From assembly GCA_028383925.1 (NCBI GenBank), contig JAOEWO010000016.1:1-49957 (forward strand): a stretch of 49,957 nucleotides of DNA, given 5' to 3'. The stretch is from Winogradskyella sp. (lineage in GTDB: Bacteria > Bacteroidota > Bacteroidia > Flavobacteriales > Flavobacteriaceae). The notes beneath the pieces are model-generated. The model saw only the letters and a list, made by a program, of their open reading frames with translations, searched no databases and had not been told where the DNA came from. Below, one piece after another: positions 42,379 through 49,957 of the stretch (position 1 is its first letter; each line of letters starts with the position of its first letter). The position numbers and the translations under genes were made by a program.

Positions 42379-43020
42379 ATGAAAAAATTATTATTTTTAA
42401 TACTTTTAAGTTTAAGCACTTTTGCACTAACCGCTCAAACTAATCTATACCAGCACGAAAACTTTGACAATCTAACAAAAGATCATAAAATAATTGCAAT
42501 AGTTCCTTTTAAAACAACAGTAAGACTTAGACCTAAAAAAATGAAAGCCTTAAAAGAAGGTGATCTCGAAAAAATAGAGCGTGCAGAAGGCATAGGTCTA
42601 CAGAGTGCTATGCACTCTTGGTTTCTAAAAAGGAAAAAAAGAGGTGACTTAGAGGTAAACGTACAAGATCCTAAACGCACAAATGCCATTCTAAAAAAAT
42701 CTAATATAACCTATGATAATATACAAGATCAATTACCAGAAGATCTCGCCAAACTTTTAGGCGTAGATGCTGTTATTTCTGGTGATTTTGAAACTGACAA
42801 ACCAATGTCTGACGGAGCATCACTAGCTTTAGGTGTTGTTTTTGGTTTTTTAGGCTCTACCAATTCTGCTGTCATTAATATGAGTATTCATAATGGTATA
42901 GATGCCGAATTACTTTGGAACTACAATAAAAAAGTGAGAGGAAGCTTAGGTAGTGACTCTGACGATTTAGTTAATACATTAATGAGAAAAGCATCGAGAA
43001 GACTTGGCTATACTGACTAA
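42379..43020 (+). CDS. Exported protein of unknown function
   Basis: 213 residues. Signal peptide MKKLLFLILLSLSTFALTAQ. The middle contains KIIAIVPFKTTVRLRP and LPEDLAKLLGVDAVISGDFE, and a Gly-rich hydrophobic stretch (ASLALGVVFGFLGSTNSAV) that looks membrane-associated. The pattern recalls CsgG/GNA1162-like envelope proteins but this is only an impression. Divergent from rsgA, with a terminator shared with the aromatic operon downstream. Confidence 0.75.
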   Translation: MKKLLFLILLSLSTFALTAQTNLYQHENFDNLTKDHKIIAIVPFKTTVRLRPKKMKALKEGDLEKIERAEGIGLQSAMHSWFLKRKKRGDLEVNVQDPKRTNAILKKSNITYDNIQDQLPEDLAKLLGVDAVISGDFETDKPMSDGASLALGVVFGFLGSTNSAVINMSIHNGIDAELLWNYNKKVRGSLGSDSDDLVNTLMRKASRRLGYTD

Positions 43021-43035
43021 AATCTTGTTGTTTTA

Positions 43036-43071
43036 AACAAAAAAACCACGTTAATTGACGTGGTTTTTTTT
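43036..43071. terminator. Bidirectional terminator
   Basis: ACCACGT, TAATTG, ACGTGGT with A-run before and T-run after; lies between the convergent exported-protein gene and the aroF-type gene. Confidence 0.85.
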
Positions 43072-43080
43072 GCTGTTTTC

Positions 43081-44163
43081 TTATTTATTAATTATTTTCT
43101 CTTGGTGATTAATAGATTCTTGATGAATGGCTTTAAACATTCTTAGAATAAATTCTTCACTTAGATTTTTCTCTTCACCCTGAAGAATCATTTTTCCTAA
43201 AATTTCGTTCCAACGTTTAGATTGTAATACCGCAACGTTATGATCTTTCTTTAGTTTACCAATATCGTCTGCAACATGCATACGCTTACCAATCATATCT
43301 ATAAGTTGATGATCTATAACATCTATTTGCGTTCGTAATGTGTTTATTTTGTTTTTAAATTCTGTTGCCTCACCAATCTCTTTTCTAATACGTAAGTCTT
43401 CCGTATACTTTATTAACGTTTTTGGTGTAATTTGCTGTGCAGCATCACTCCAAGCATTATCTGGGTCGTGGTGCGTTTCTATCATTAAACCATCATAATT
43501 AAGATCTAAAGCCGTCTGACTTAAATCGAAAATAATATCGCGACGCCCTGCAATGTGCGACGGATCTAAAATTAGAGGTAAATCTGGAAAACGATTTTGC
43601 AAATCTATCGCTATCTGCCATTCAGGATTATTTCTGTAACGTGTTTTCTCATAGGTTGAAAACCCTCTATGAATTACCCCAAGATTTTTAACATCGTTAG
43701 TATAAAAACGCTCTACTGCACCTAACCATAAAGACAGATCAGGATTAACAGGATTTTTTATAAGCACCGTTTTATCTGTTCCTTTTAAAGCATCTGCAAT
43801 ATCTTGTACAATAAAAGGACTAACCGTTGTCCTAGCACCAATCCAAAGGATATCTACATCGTGTTTTAACGCCAACTCAACATGGTTAGCATTTGCGACT
43901 TCTGTGGTAGTCATCATACCAGTCTCTTCCTTGGCTTTTTGCAACCATTTTAAACCTAGCGCACCAACACCTTCAAAATTACCTGGTCGTGTTCTTGGTT
44001 TCCATATACCTGCTCTAAAAACAGTAGCATCACTATCCTTTAATTGATGTGCAATTTTTAAAACTTGAGCTTCAGTTTCTGCACTACAAGGACCTGCAAT
44101 AACGAGTGGGTGATCTAGGTTAAAGGCGTCTAACCAATTTCTTAATTCTTTTTTATTTTCCAT
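43081..44163 (-). CDS. Bifunctional DAHP synthase / chorismate mutase
   Basis: 360 residues. Residues 1 to about 260 are a type I beta (KDPG-like) DAHP synthase (VIAGPCSAETE, RAGIWKPRTRPGNFEG, DPSHIAGRRD). About 265-355 is an AroQ-type chorismate mutase (LRTQIDVIDHQLIDMIGKRM). It joins the first shikimate step with the branch toward Phe and Tyr. Last gene of the pheA operon. Just before its ATG the leader is a GAAAAA-type tandem run (44176-44195). Confidence 0.93.
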   Translation of the reverse strand: MENKKELRNWLDAFNLDHPLVIAGPCSAETEAQVLKIAHQLKDSDATVFRAGIWKPRTRPGNFEGVGALGLKWLQKAKEETGMMTTTEVANANHVELALKHDVDILWIGARTTVSPFIVQDIADALKGTDKTVLIKNPVNPDLSLWLGAVERFYTNDVKNLGVIHRGFSTYEKTRYRNNPEWQIAIDLQNRFPDLPLILDPSHIAGRRDIIFDLSQTALDLNYDGLMIETHHDPDNAWSDAAQQITPKTLIKYTEDLRIRKEIGEATEFKNKINTLRTQIDVIDHQLIDMIGKRMHVADDIGKLKKDHNVAVLQSKRWNEILGKMILQGEEKNLSEEFILRMFKAIHQESINHQEKIINK

Positions 44164-44175
44164 AGTGCTATTATT

Positions 44176-44195
44176 TTCTTTTTCTTTTTCTTTTT
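44176..44195. repeat. GAAAAA tandem run in the DAHP synthase leader
   Basis: About three TTTTTC units on the plus strand, ending about 12 nt before the start codon on the coding strand. May simply be an A-rich ribosome-binding region. Confidence 0.5.
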
Positions 44196-44198
44196 ATT

Positions 44199-45050
44199 TT
44201 ACTGTATGCCGTTTAATATTTCTTTTATGCGATTTGCAGTTTCCATTTCTTTATAAACAGCTTCAAAATTTTCATTCTCCATGAGTGTTTTAAAATGCTT
44301 TAGATTAGTAATATATTCATCTAAAGTTTCTATAACATTGGTCTTATTTTGCTGAAAAATTGGCGCCCACATAGCCGGAGAACTTTTTGCTAATCTTACG
44401 GTACTTTCAAATCCGCTGCCTGCCATATCAAAAATATCGCGTTCGTTTCTTTCTTTTTCAATAACTGTTTTACCTAACATAAAAGAACTTATATGCGATA
44501 AATGAGAGACATAAGCAATATGCTTATCGTGTGCTTTAGGATTCATGTAACGTATGCGCATCCCTAAATCTAAAAATAACTTTAATGCCTTTTCTTGAAG
44601 TTTAAATGCGGTTTCTTCAACTTCGCAAATAATGTTAGTCTTATTATGATACAAGCCATGTATTGCTGCACTAGGACCCGAATATTCTGTACCAGCAATA
44701 GGGTGAACAGCCAAATAGTTTCTTCGTTTTGGGTGCTTTTTAACTGCAGCACAAATATCTTCTTTAGTAGAGCCTGCATCAAAAACAATAGCATCATCTT
44801 TAATGCCATTTAAAACACTCGGCAAGACATTTAGTGTGGCATCTACTGGTATTGCCAAAATAACTAAGTCTGCTTTAGACACATCGTTTAGCACAGCTTT
44901 ATGATCTACAACACCAAGTTTAACGGCCTCGTCTAAATGTGCTTCATTATTATCAATACCATAAATAGTAGCCTCAGGATATAACTTCTTAAAATCTAAA
45001 GCAAAACTGCCACCTATTAGCCCAACTCCTATTATAAAAATATTTTTCAT
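44199..45050 (-). CDS. tyrA: Prephenate dehydrogenase
   Basis: 283 residues, NAD-binding IIGVGLIGGSFALDF at the N-terminus, then AVHPIAGTEYSGPSAA and HDKHIAYVSHLSHI. Makes 4-hydroxyphenylpyruvate for Tyr. Two nt from the aminotransferase gene. Confidence 0.93.
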   Translation of the reverse strand: MKNIFIIGVGLIGGSFALDFKKLYPEATIYGIDNNEAHLDEAVKLGVVDHKAVLNDVSKADLVILAIPVDATLNVLPSVLNGIKDDAIVFDAGSTKEDICAAVKKHPKRRNYLAVHPIAGTEYSGPSAAIHGLYHNKTNIICEVEETAFKLQEKALKLFLDLGMRIRYMNPKAHDKHIAYVSHLSHISSFMLGKTVIEKERNERDIFDMAGSGFESTVRLAKSSPAMWAPIFQQNKTNVIETLDEYITNLKHFKTLMENENFEAVYKEMETANRIKEILNGIQ

Positions 45051-45052
45051 GT

Positions 45053-46198
45053 TTACTTTACTCTAGTAATTGCGTCTTTAATAATTTCTTCGGGTGCGCA
45101 TAACGAAAACCTAACATAACCTTCTCCATTGCTTCCAAAAACAGTGCCTGGTGCTAAAAATATAGCGTACTCTTTAAGTACTAAATCTGTAAATTCTTCA
45201 GACTTTAAAAGTGGTGGTACTTTTGCCCAAACAAATAAGCCTGTTGTATCCTTATCGTAAGTACAATTAAGTGCATCTGCTAACTGCCAAATGAGTTCTC
45301 GTCTTAGTTCGTAAACGCTATTTAAACTTACAAACCACATGTCTGAACATTGCAAGGCTTCTATTGCCCCTTTTTGAATACCGTAAAACATACCAGAATC
45401 CATATTGCTTTTCACTTTTAAAACTGCGTCTATATATTTAAAATCACCAACTAACATACCGACGCGCCAGCCTGACATATTAAATGTTTTACTTAAAGAA
45501 TTTAGCTCTAAACACACGTCTTTAGCGTTATTGTAACGCATAATACTTATGGGTTTTTTATTGAGAACAAAACTGTAAGGGTTGTCATTTACAATAAGAA
45601 TATTATGACGTTTACCAAAGGCAATAACCTCATCATAAAACTTATTAGGCGCATTTGTACCCGTTGGCATATGCGGATAGTTTATCCACATTATTTTTAC
45701 TTTAGTTAAATTCATTCGCTCTAAAGCAACAAAATCTGGAAGCCAATTATTCTCTTCGTTTAAATCATAAAATACAGGTTTTGCTTCTACCAATTTAGTG
45801 ACGGCCGCATAGGTAGGATACCCAGGATTTGGTATTAAAACTTTATCACCTTTATTAAGAAAAGCCATAGAGATATGCATTATACCTTCTTTACTGCCCA
45901 TTAAGGGTAATACTTCTGTCTGCCCACTAAGACTAACTTTATAGCGTGTGCTATAAAAATCTGCCACTGCTTCTCTTAACTCTGGAAGCCCTTTGTAACT
46001 CTGATATTGACTAGCACCTTCTTCGTCTAAACTGTCTTTTAATAACATGGTAGCTTTAAAAGGTGGTGCTAAGTCTGGACTACCAATACCTAAATTAATA
46101 ATTGGTTTTCCTTGAGATTTTAAAAATGCGACTTCACGCAATTTCTTAGAAAAGTAGTATTCTTCAACATGGCTTAAACGTTTTGCAACTTCTATCAT
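45053..46198 (-). CDS. PLP-dependent aminotransferase of the aromatic operon
   Basis: 381 residues, fold type I class I/II aminotransferase; PLP Lys in LNSLSKTFNMSGWRVGM, GSKEGIMHI and NPGYPTY nearby. Its position between pheA and tyrA, overlapping pheA by 4 nt, suggests it transaminates phenylpyruvate and 4-hydroxyphenylpyruvate. The sequence type alone would also allow other amino acids. Confidence 0.9.
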   Translation of the reverse strand: MIEVAKRLSHVEEYYFSKKLREVAFLKSQGKPIINLGIGSPDLAPPFKATMLLKDSLDEEGASQYQSYKGLPELREAVADFYSTRYKVSLSGQTEVLPLMGSKEGIMHISMAFLNKGDKVLIPNPGYPTYAAVTKLVEAKPVFYDLNEENNWLPDFVALERMNLTKVKIMWINYPHMPTGTNAPNKFYDEVIAFGKRHNILIVNDNPYSFVLNKKPISIMRYNNAKDVCLELNSLSKTFNMSGWRVGMLVGDFKYIDAVLKVKSNMDSGMFYGIQKGAIEALQCSDMWFVSLNSVYELRRELIWQLADALNCTYDKDTTGLFVWAKVPPLLKSEEFTDLVLKEYAIFLAPGTVFGSNGEGYVRFSLCAPEEIIKDAITRVK

Positions 46199-47022
46199 AA
46201 TCTCGCATTTTTATATTGGCCTAACACTTTAAAATTTTCCGTCATTAATTGCATAATAGCAATAGCTTTTTCATAATCGGTAAACGCATTAAAAGTTACA
46301 TCTACAAAAAAAGCATATGTCCATGGAGTTTCAATTTTTGGTAAAGATTGAATTTTGGTTAGGTTTAATTTACAATCACTCATTACATTGAGTATGGTAG
46401 CTAAACTACCACGTTTATGATCTAATTCAAATTTTAGAGATGCCTTATTCAGTCCTTTTCGTTCAATTTCATCATTTTGACGCTTAACAATAACAAAGCG
46501 TGTTTCATTGTGCTTTATAGTCTGAATTGCCTCTGCAAGAATAGCAACACCATATAATGCTGCTGCTGCTTTACTCGCAATTGCAGCAATACCTTTAAGC
46601 TTGTGCATTGCAATATTTTTAGCAACTTCTGCAGTGTCTTTTGCTTCTACTAATTTTATATGCGGATAGTTTTTAAAAAACTGCTTGCATTGCAATAATG
46701 CCATTGGGTGAGAATGCACTTCTGTTATAGCAGCTATAGACTGGTTATGTAGCGCCAATAAATTGTGCTGAATATCTAAATAATGTTCACCAACAATTTG
46801 CAAATTATTAGCATCAATTAATGCATAATTAGGAATAATAGATCCTGCAATAGAGTTTTCTAAAGCCATAACAACCGCATCCGTTTTACCGTCTATTAAA
46901 CAGCTTACTGCAGCATCAAAAGACAAGCACTCAACCAACGTACTAGTTGCACCAAAATAATTTAGAGCAACCTGATGATGAAATGAGCCTTTAATACCTT
47001 GTATGGCTATTGGTTTTTTCAA
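46195..47022 (-). CDS. pheA: Prephenate dehydratase
   Basis: 275 residues. Catalytic domain about 1-180 (GIKGSFHHQVALNYFG, NSIAGSIIPNYALI, TRFVIV) and C-terminal ACT domain (LKFELDHKRGSLATILNVMSDCKLNLTKIQSLP) for feedback by Phe. No chorismate mutase here; that is on the DAHP synthase. First structural gene after an attenuator leader (47121-47250). Confidence 0.93.
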   Translation of the reverse strand: MKKPIAIQGIKGSFHHQVALNYFGATSTLVECLSFDAAVSCLIDGKTDAVVMALENSIAGSIIPNYALIDANNLQIVGEHYLDIQHNLLALHNQSIAAITEVHSHPMALLQCKQFFKNYPHIKLVEAKDTAEVAKNIAMHKLKGIAAIASKAAAALYGVAILAEAIQTIKHNETRFVIVKRQNDEIERKGLNKASLKFELDHKRGSLATILNVMSDCKLNLTKIQSLPKIETPWTYAFFVDVTFNAFTDYEKAIAIMQLMTENFKVLGQYKNARL

Positions 47023-47120
47023 ACTTTCAATTTTCTTTTTATAAAATCCTGAAATTGATTCAGAATAAATTCAACTATCTATTTTTAATTCGCTTTTAGC
47101 TTTTAAAACAGCGTTTTATT

Positions 47121-47158
47121 AAACAAAAAAAGTCCCGATAATATATCGAGACTTTTTT
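47121..47158 (-). terminator. Attenuator terminator upstream of pheA
   Basis: Minus strand AAAAAAGTCTCGATA, short loop, TATCGGGACTTTTTTT. It lies about 100 nt before pheA and after the leader ORF, with no upstream gene on this strand to terminate, so it fits premature termination control. Confidence 0.8.
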
Positions 47159-47184
47159 AAAAACTATATTTTAATTAAAACATA

Positions 47185-47193
47185 CTAAGCCTC
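47185..47193 (-). promoter_or_regulatory. Antiterminator strand of the pheA attenuator
   Basis: CGAGGCTTAG at the end of the leader ORF pairs with AAGTCTCG in the terminator 5' arm over 8 positions. The two structures are mutually exclusive. Confidence 0.7.
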
Positions 47194-47250
47194 GTTCCTT
47201 TTTGTATAAAAGAAATAATACCAGTGGCTATATGCTTTTGCTGTGTTCAT
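47185..47250 (-). CDS. Aromatic-rich leader peptide of the pheA operon
   Basis: A 21-codon ORF (ATG at 47250, TAG at 47187-47185) encoding MNTAKAYSHWYYFFYTKRNEA-type sequence, written here in parts: MNTAKA, YSHWYYFFY, TKRNEA. Seven of 21 residues are aromatic, with one block W-Y-Y-F-F-Y. The terminal codons CGAGGCTT can pair with AAGTCTCG, the 5' arm of the following terminator (one G-U), giving an antiterminator. Stalling at Tyr/Phe codons would leave that segment free; a ribosome at the stop codon would cover it. Confidence 0.85.
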   Translation of the reverse strand: MNTAKAYSHWYYFFYTKRNEA

Positions 47251-47363
47251 TGTAAAATTATAGTGCTAAAGTAGTTAATAATATTAAAAAACGAAACCTA
47301 TTAAACCAATTTTTATATTTAAGCGTTCTATAAATGACTATTTTTACGAAAACAGGATATGAT

Positions 47364-48257
47364 ATGTCTATAGAAGTTAATAATATTACAAAAACATATA
47401 ATAATCAAAACGCCTTAAATGCGGTTTCATTTAAAGTTAAAGATGCTGAAATTGTTGGTTTTTTAGGCCCTAATGGTGCTGGAAAATCTACAATGATGAA
47501 AATTTTAACGACTTATATAGAAGCGTCTGAAGGTTCTGCAATAGTTAATGGCTTTAATGTTACTACAGATAAAAAAAAGGTACAAAGCAGTGTTGGCTAC
47601 TTACCAGAACACAATCCGCTTTACACCGACTTGTATGTAAAAGAGTACTTAAACTTTAATGCTAATGTTTACGGCACGCCAAAAGCAAGAATTGAAGAGG
47701 TTATAGAATTGACTGGTTTAAAACCCGAATCTCACAAAAAGATAAGCCAACTTTCTAAAGGCTACAGACAACGTGTTGGTCTAGCAAACGCCTTACTACA
47801 CAATCCTGATGTTTTAATTTTAGACGAACCCACAACAGGCTTAGACCCAAACCAATTAGTCGATATACGAAACTTAATAAAAACAATTGGTAAAGAAAAA
47901 ACCGTGTTTTTATCTACACATATTATGCAAGAGGTTGAAGCCATGTGCGACCGTGTTATTATTATAAATAAAGGTGAAGTTGTTGCAGATAAATATTTGA
48001 AAGATTTAAGAGACGGCCAAGAACAGATTGTAATTGTAGAATTTGATTATCGTGTTGAGGATGCTTTCTTATTAAAGCTACCTAAAGTGACTACGGTAAA
48101 AAACACGCACGACTTTATTTACGAGATTACATTTTCTACTAAAGATGATATGCGCGCTCATGTATTTGATTTTGCGCACGATAATGAATTAAAAATTCTT
48201 CAACTGAATCAAAAAAATGCAAGTTTAGAGAGCTTGTTTCAGGAGTTGACTAGTTAG
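47364..48257 (+). CDS. gldA: Gliding motility ABC transporter ATPase GldA
   Basis: 297 residues from ATG at 47364 (MSIEVNNITKTYNNQNAL); an earlier ATG at 47334 adds ten residues that do not fit the family. Walker A GPNGAGKST, signature LSKGYRQRVGLA, Walker B VLILDEPT, His switch STHIM. ATPase of the GldA-GldF-GldG transporter linked to gliding; gldFG are not adjacent here. The assignment to GldA over other ABC-2 ATPases rests on overall resemblance. Confidence 0.8.
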   Translation: MSIEVNNITKTYNNQNALNAVSFKVKDAEIVGFLGPNGAGKSTMMKILTTYIEASEGSAIVNGFNVTTDKKKVQSSVGYLPEHNPLYTDLYVKEYLNFNANVYGTPKARIEEVIELTGLKPESHKKISQLSKGYRQRVGLANALLHNPDVLILDEPTTGLDPNQLVDIRNLIKTIGKEKTVFLSTHIMQEVEAMCDRVIIINKGEVVADKYLKDLRDGQEQIVIVEFDYRVEDAFLLKLPKVTTVKNTHDFIYEITFSTKDDMRAHVFDFAHDNELKILQLNQKNASLESLFQELTS

Positions 48258-48307
48258 CTGTAAAACACTAGCTTTTTAAAATCACTTTTTTAAAACGGCT
48301 AAAATTA

Positions 48308-49153
48308 TTACTCATCAAGTAATTTTTCAATTATATTTTTTGTATTGTAAGCAACAATATTAAATTTAGTATTAAGATAACCAGAAAATCTTATTTGATT
48401 GTTTTTAATAATCATAAATTCAGGATAAGCTTGAATATTTAGTATTGCCTGCATATCTTCTACTGAGCTGGCATAAATTGTTTTATACTTATAGTCTAAA
48501 CTGTCTACTATTTTTAGAGTTGATAAAAAATCATCTCTTTTTAAAGGTGCGTTAACTGAATAAAATTCAATTTTAGGATTTTTTTTGTACTCTAAGAAGA
48601 GTTTTTCAAATTCTGGAAATTTTGTAAAACATACACCACAACTCGTAGTCCAAAAATCTAAAACTACTATTTTATCTTTAGGCAAATTTAGTTGACTTTG
48701 AGTATGATCTGAAAAAACGAGCTCAGGAAAAGGCTTATTTTGCGTAGAGTCGAAGTTTAAATAATAACTATAGATGTTTGGTATAAAAAATATAGGCGCA
48801 AAGGCTATAGTTACTATTAAGCCTATAACAACTAATAAACGTTTCTTGCCTTTAACAAATAACCATGACAAATAAAATACAATTGGAAGGAATATAATAT
48901 ATACTAATGACCGTTTGAACCCGCTAAACAAAGAAATAGAAATAAATATGGCAAGTATGGGAACAATTAGTGTTGCGAAACCTATTAATAATTTTTTATT
49001 AGGCTGAGATTTATAATATAATAACGTAATAAAAAATGTAGCAATGGTTACTAAAACTAACATCTGACTATGATTGCCGAAAATATAGCCTGAAATTATG
49101 TAAACTATATAAAGAGCGACAGCCCAAATAATATTCTTCAATATTTTGATCAT
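48308..49153 (-). CDS. Membrane protein with C-terminal TlpA-like thioredoxin domain
   Basis: 281 residues. About five hydrophobic helices (residues 5-135) followed by a periplasmic thioredoxin-fold domain with the redox motif CGVC in DFWTTSCGVCFTKFPEFE. An IQAYPEFMII segment gives the cis-Pro loop. Third gene after the fulvocin C-related and DUF1573 genes on the same strand. A role in reducing or making disulfides of the Cys-rich product is a reasonable guess. Confidence 0.82.
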   Translation of the reverse strand: MIKILKNIIWAVALYIVYIISGYIFGNHSQMLVLVTIATFFITLLYYKSQPNKKLLIGFATLIVPILAIFISISLFSGFKRSLVYIIFLPIVFYLSWLFVKGKKRLLVVIGLIVTIAFAPIFFIPNIYSYYLNFDSTQNKPFPELVFSDHTQSQLNLPKDKIVVLDFWTTSCGVCFTKFPEFEKLFLEYKKNPKIEFYSVNAPLKRDDFLSTLKIVDSLDYKYKTIYASSVEDMQAILNIQAYPEFMIIKNNQIRFSGYLNTKFNIVAYNTKNIIEKLLDE

Positions 49154-49158
49154 TGAGT

Positions 49159-49542
49159 TTACTTTTGAATAATTTCTCCTAAGATATAAAAAACTTGAAA
49201 TCCTTTTGAACTATTATCAGATACAACAATAGATTTACTTACCGTTGTTCCTACTTCTTCTAGTAATGGTATATACTCAACTTCTATTTCTGCAAACTCA
49301 CCTTTAGAAACTTGATTTTTCGTATAAATTGATTTTGTACAGCCGCAACTTTCACCAACTGCATCAATCTTATATGGTATATCATACAAATTCTTTATAA
49401 AGAATTTGTATGATATTGTATCACCATAAAATGATTTACCAAAATCATATTCTTTTTTTAATATCTCCACCTCTTTGACTTGATTAGTACAAGAAAGCAA
49501 AAACAAATGTATCAAGATTAATACTTTAATAAATACGCGCAT
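49159..49542 (-). CDS. DUF1573 lipoprotein
   Basis: 127 residues. Lipoprotein signal FLLSCTN, then an immunoglobulin-like DUF1573 fold with the family motif ESCGCTK. Function unknown; common in Bacteroidota next to thioredoxin-like genes. Start and the preceding gene stop share one base (49542). Confidence 0.85.
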   Translation of the reverse strand: MRVFIKVLILIHLFLLSCTNQVKEVEILKKEYDFGKSFYGDTISYKFFIKNLYDIPYKIDAVGESCGCTKSIYTKNQVSKGEFAEIEVEYIPLLEEVGTTVSKSIVVSDNSSKGFQVFYILGEIIQK

Positions 49543-49957
49543 TACTGTTCATGCGTTAACAATGGATTACATAAACCATCACAATCAAACATCCAATTGA
49601 AACCACAATCAGTAACTTCTTCACACGGATCAGCTGAAGACACCTTACACTTTTTACTTCCCTGACCCCATTCACAAGAGAAAAAAGAGTCTTCTGCACA
49701 GTTACATTGTTTTGGAGCAAACTTGGCTACCATATCAGAATCAGAATTATATGCCTTTTTCAAATCTTCTAAAGTCAAACTATTTTTCTCTGAATTTAAA
49801 ATAAATTTTGAAGGAGCAAATAATTCATAGAAAATAACACCCATAAGGAATTTATCCCTAAATGTTACTTTTGCGTTTTCAAGATATTTGGGAACTAGAA
49901 TATTTTTGAAATATTCTTTATTATCACTACTTATATCACTAAACATGTCAGCGTTTA
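49542..49957 (-). CDS. Fulvocin C-related Cys-rich protein (5' end cut)
   Basis: At least 134 residues, and the frame stays open to the window edge (codons for N-A-D before the first Met), so the true start is outside. The C-terminal 60 residues hold eight cysteines: QCNCAEDSFFSCEW, KKCKV, DPCEE, TDCGFNW, FDCDGLCN. This resembles the fulvocin C-related family of Bacteroidota (fulvocin C is an 8-Cys bacteriocin of Myxococcus fulvus). No cleavage site was identified. Whether it kills other bacteria is unknown. Confidence 0.72.
   Translation of the reverse strand, partial: NADMFSDISSDNKEYFKNILVPKYLENAKVTFRDKFLMGVIFYELFAPSKFILNSEKNSLTLEDLKKAYNSDSDMVAKFAPKQCNCAEDSFFSCEWGQGSKKCKVSSADPCEEVTDCGFNWMFDCDGLCNPLLTHEQ

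Noticed and set aside
41345..42427. Longer RsgA with an N-terminal membrane helix
   Set aside because: The extra 44 residues are AT-driven hydrophobic sequence before a good family start at 42295.
47121..47158. Terminator for gldA or for a convergent gene pair
   Set aside because: gldA and pheA are divergent and no gene ends here; with the aromatic leader ORF the attenuator reading fits better.

Overview
The window looks like the chromosome of a gliding marine-type member of the Flavobacteriaceae (Bacteroidota). Supporting signs are AT-rich DNA, the gliding genes gldA, gldB and gldC, a secreted protein with a type IX secretion C-terminal domain, TAnnTTTG-type -7 promoter boxes, A-rich leaders instead of Shine-Dalgarno sites, and a DNA primase whose zinc ligands have been replaced. 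No rRNA, tRNA, CRISPR array, phage or classical insertion sequence was seen.

Positions 1 to about 5.4 kb hold a branched-chain keto-acid module on the minus strand (fused E1, cut at the left edge, ilvE, E2) with a divergent Lrp/AsnC regulator. From 5.5 to 21.5 kb runs a nearly complete phenylacetate (paa) catabolic operon, all on the minus strand: tetR, paaE, A, B, C, D, G, a threonine dehydratase-like gene, paaH, paaI, a small secreted protein, paaJ, paaZ, a second enoyl-CoA hydratase and paaY. A perfect inverted repeat downstream of a -7 box, between tetR and paaE, is the probable repressor operator. The CoA ligase (paaK) is not in the window.

This left part is crowded with short palindromic repeats of several families. 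Fifteen copies of one family (ACACCCCTAAAG followed by a GTCCCC/GGGGAC hairpin) lie between 2 and 20 kb and none was seen after 20 kb. Two small nuclease genes sit in this region, each tightly bracketed by inverted copies of a palindromic repeat: a GIY-YIG nuclease and a DUF559/Vsr-like nuclease. The second has no stop codon of its own. It reads through the repeat into the threonine dehydratase, making one chimeric ORF. Together they suggest compact nuclease-based mobile elements with many nuclease-free relatives.

From 21.6 to 50 kb the DNA is ordinary flavobacterial core: rhodanese, a DUF4230 protein, an amidohydrolase lipoprotein, gldC/gldB, nadE, a response regulator with an altered phosphorylation pocket, dnaG, an ECF sigma/anti-sigma/outer membrane set, polyprenyl synthase, a T9SS cargo protein, rlmN, queA, aroA, a MazG-like gene, a frameshifted DUF3857 transglutaminase gene, dtd, rsgA, and the operon pheA / aminotransferase / tyrA / DAHP synthase-chorismate mutase. 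That operon is preceded by a 21-residue leader ORF rich in Tyr, Trp and Phe codons, an antiterminator candidate and a terminator, i.e. a ribosome-mediated attenuator. The right edge carries gldA and a three-gene set with a TlpA-like thioredoxin, a DUF1573 lipoprotein and an 8-cysteine fulvocin C-related protein cut by the window end.
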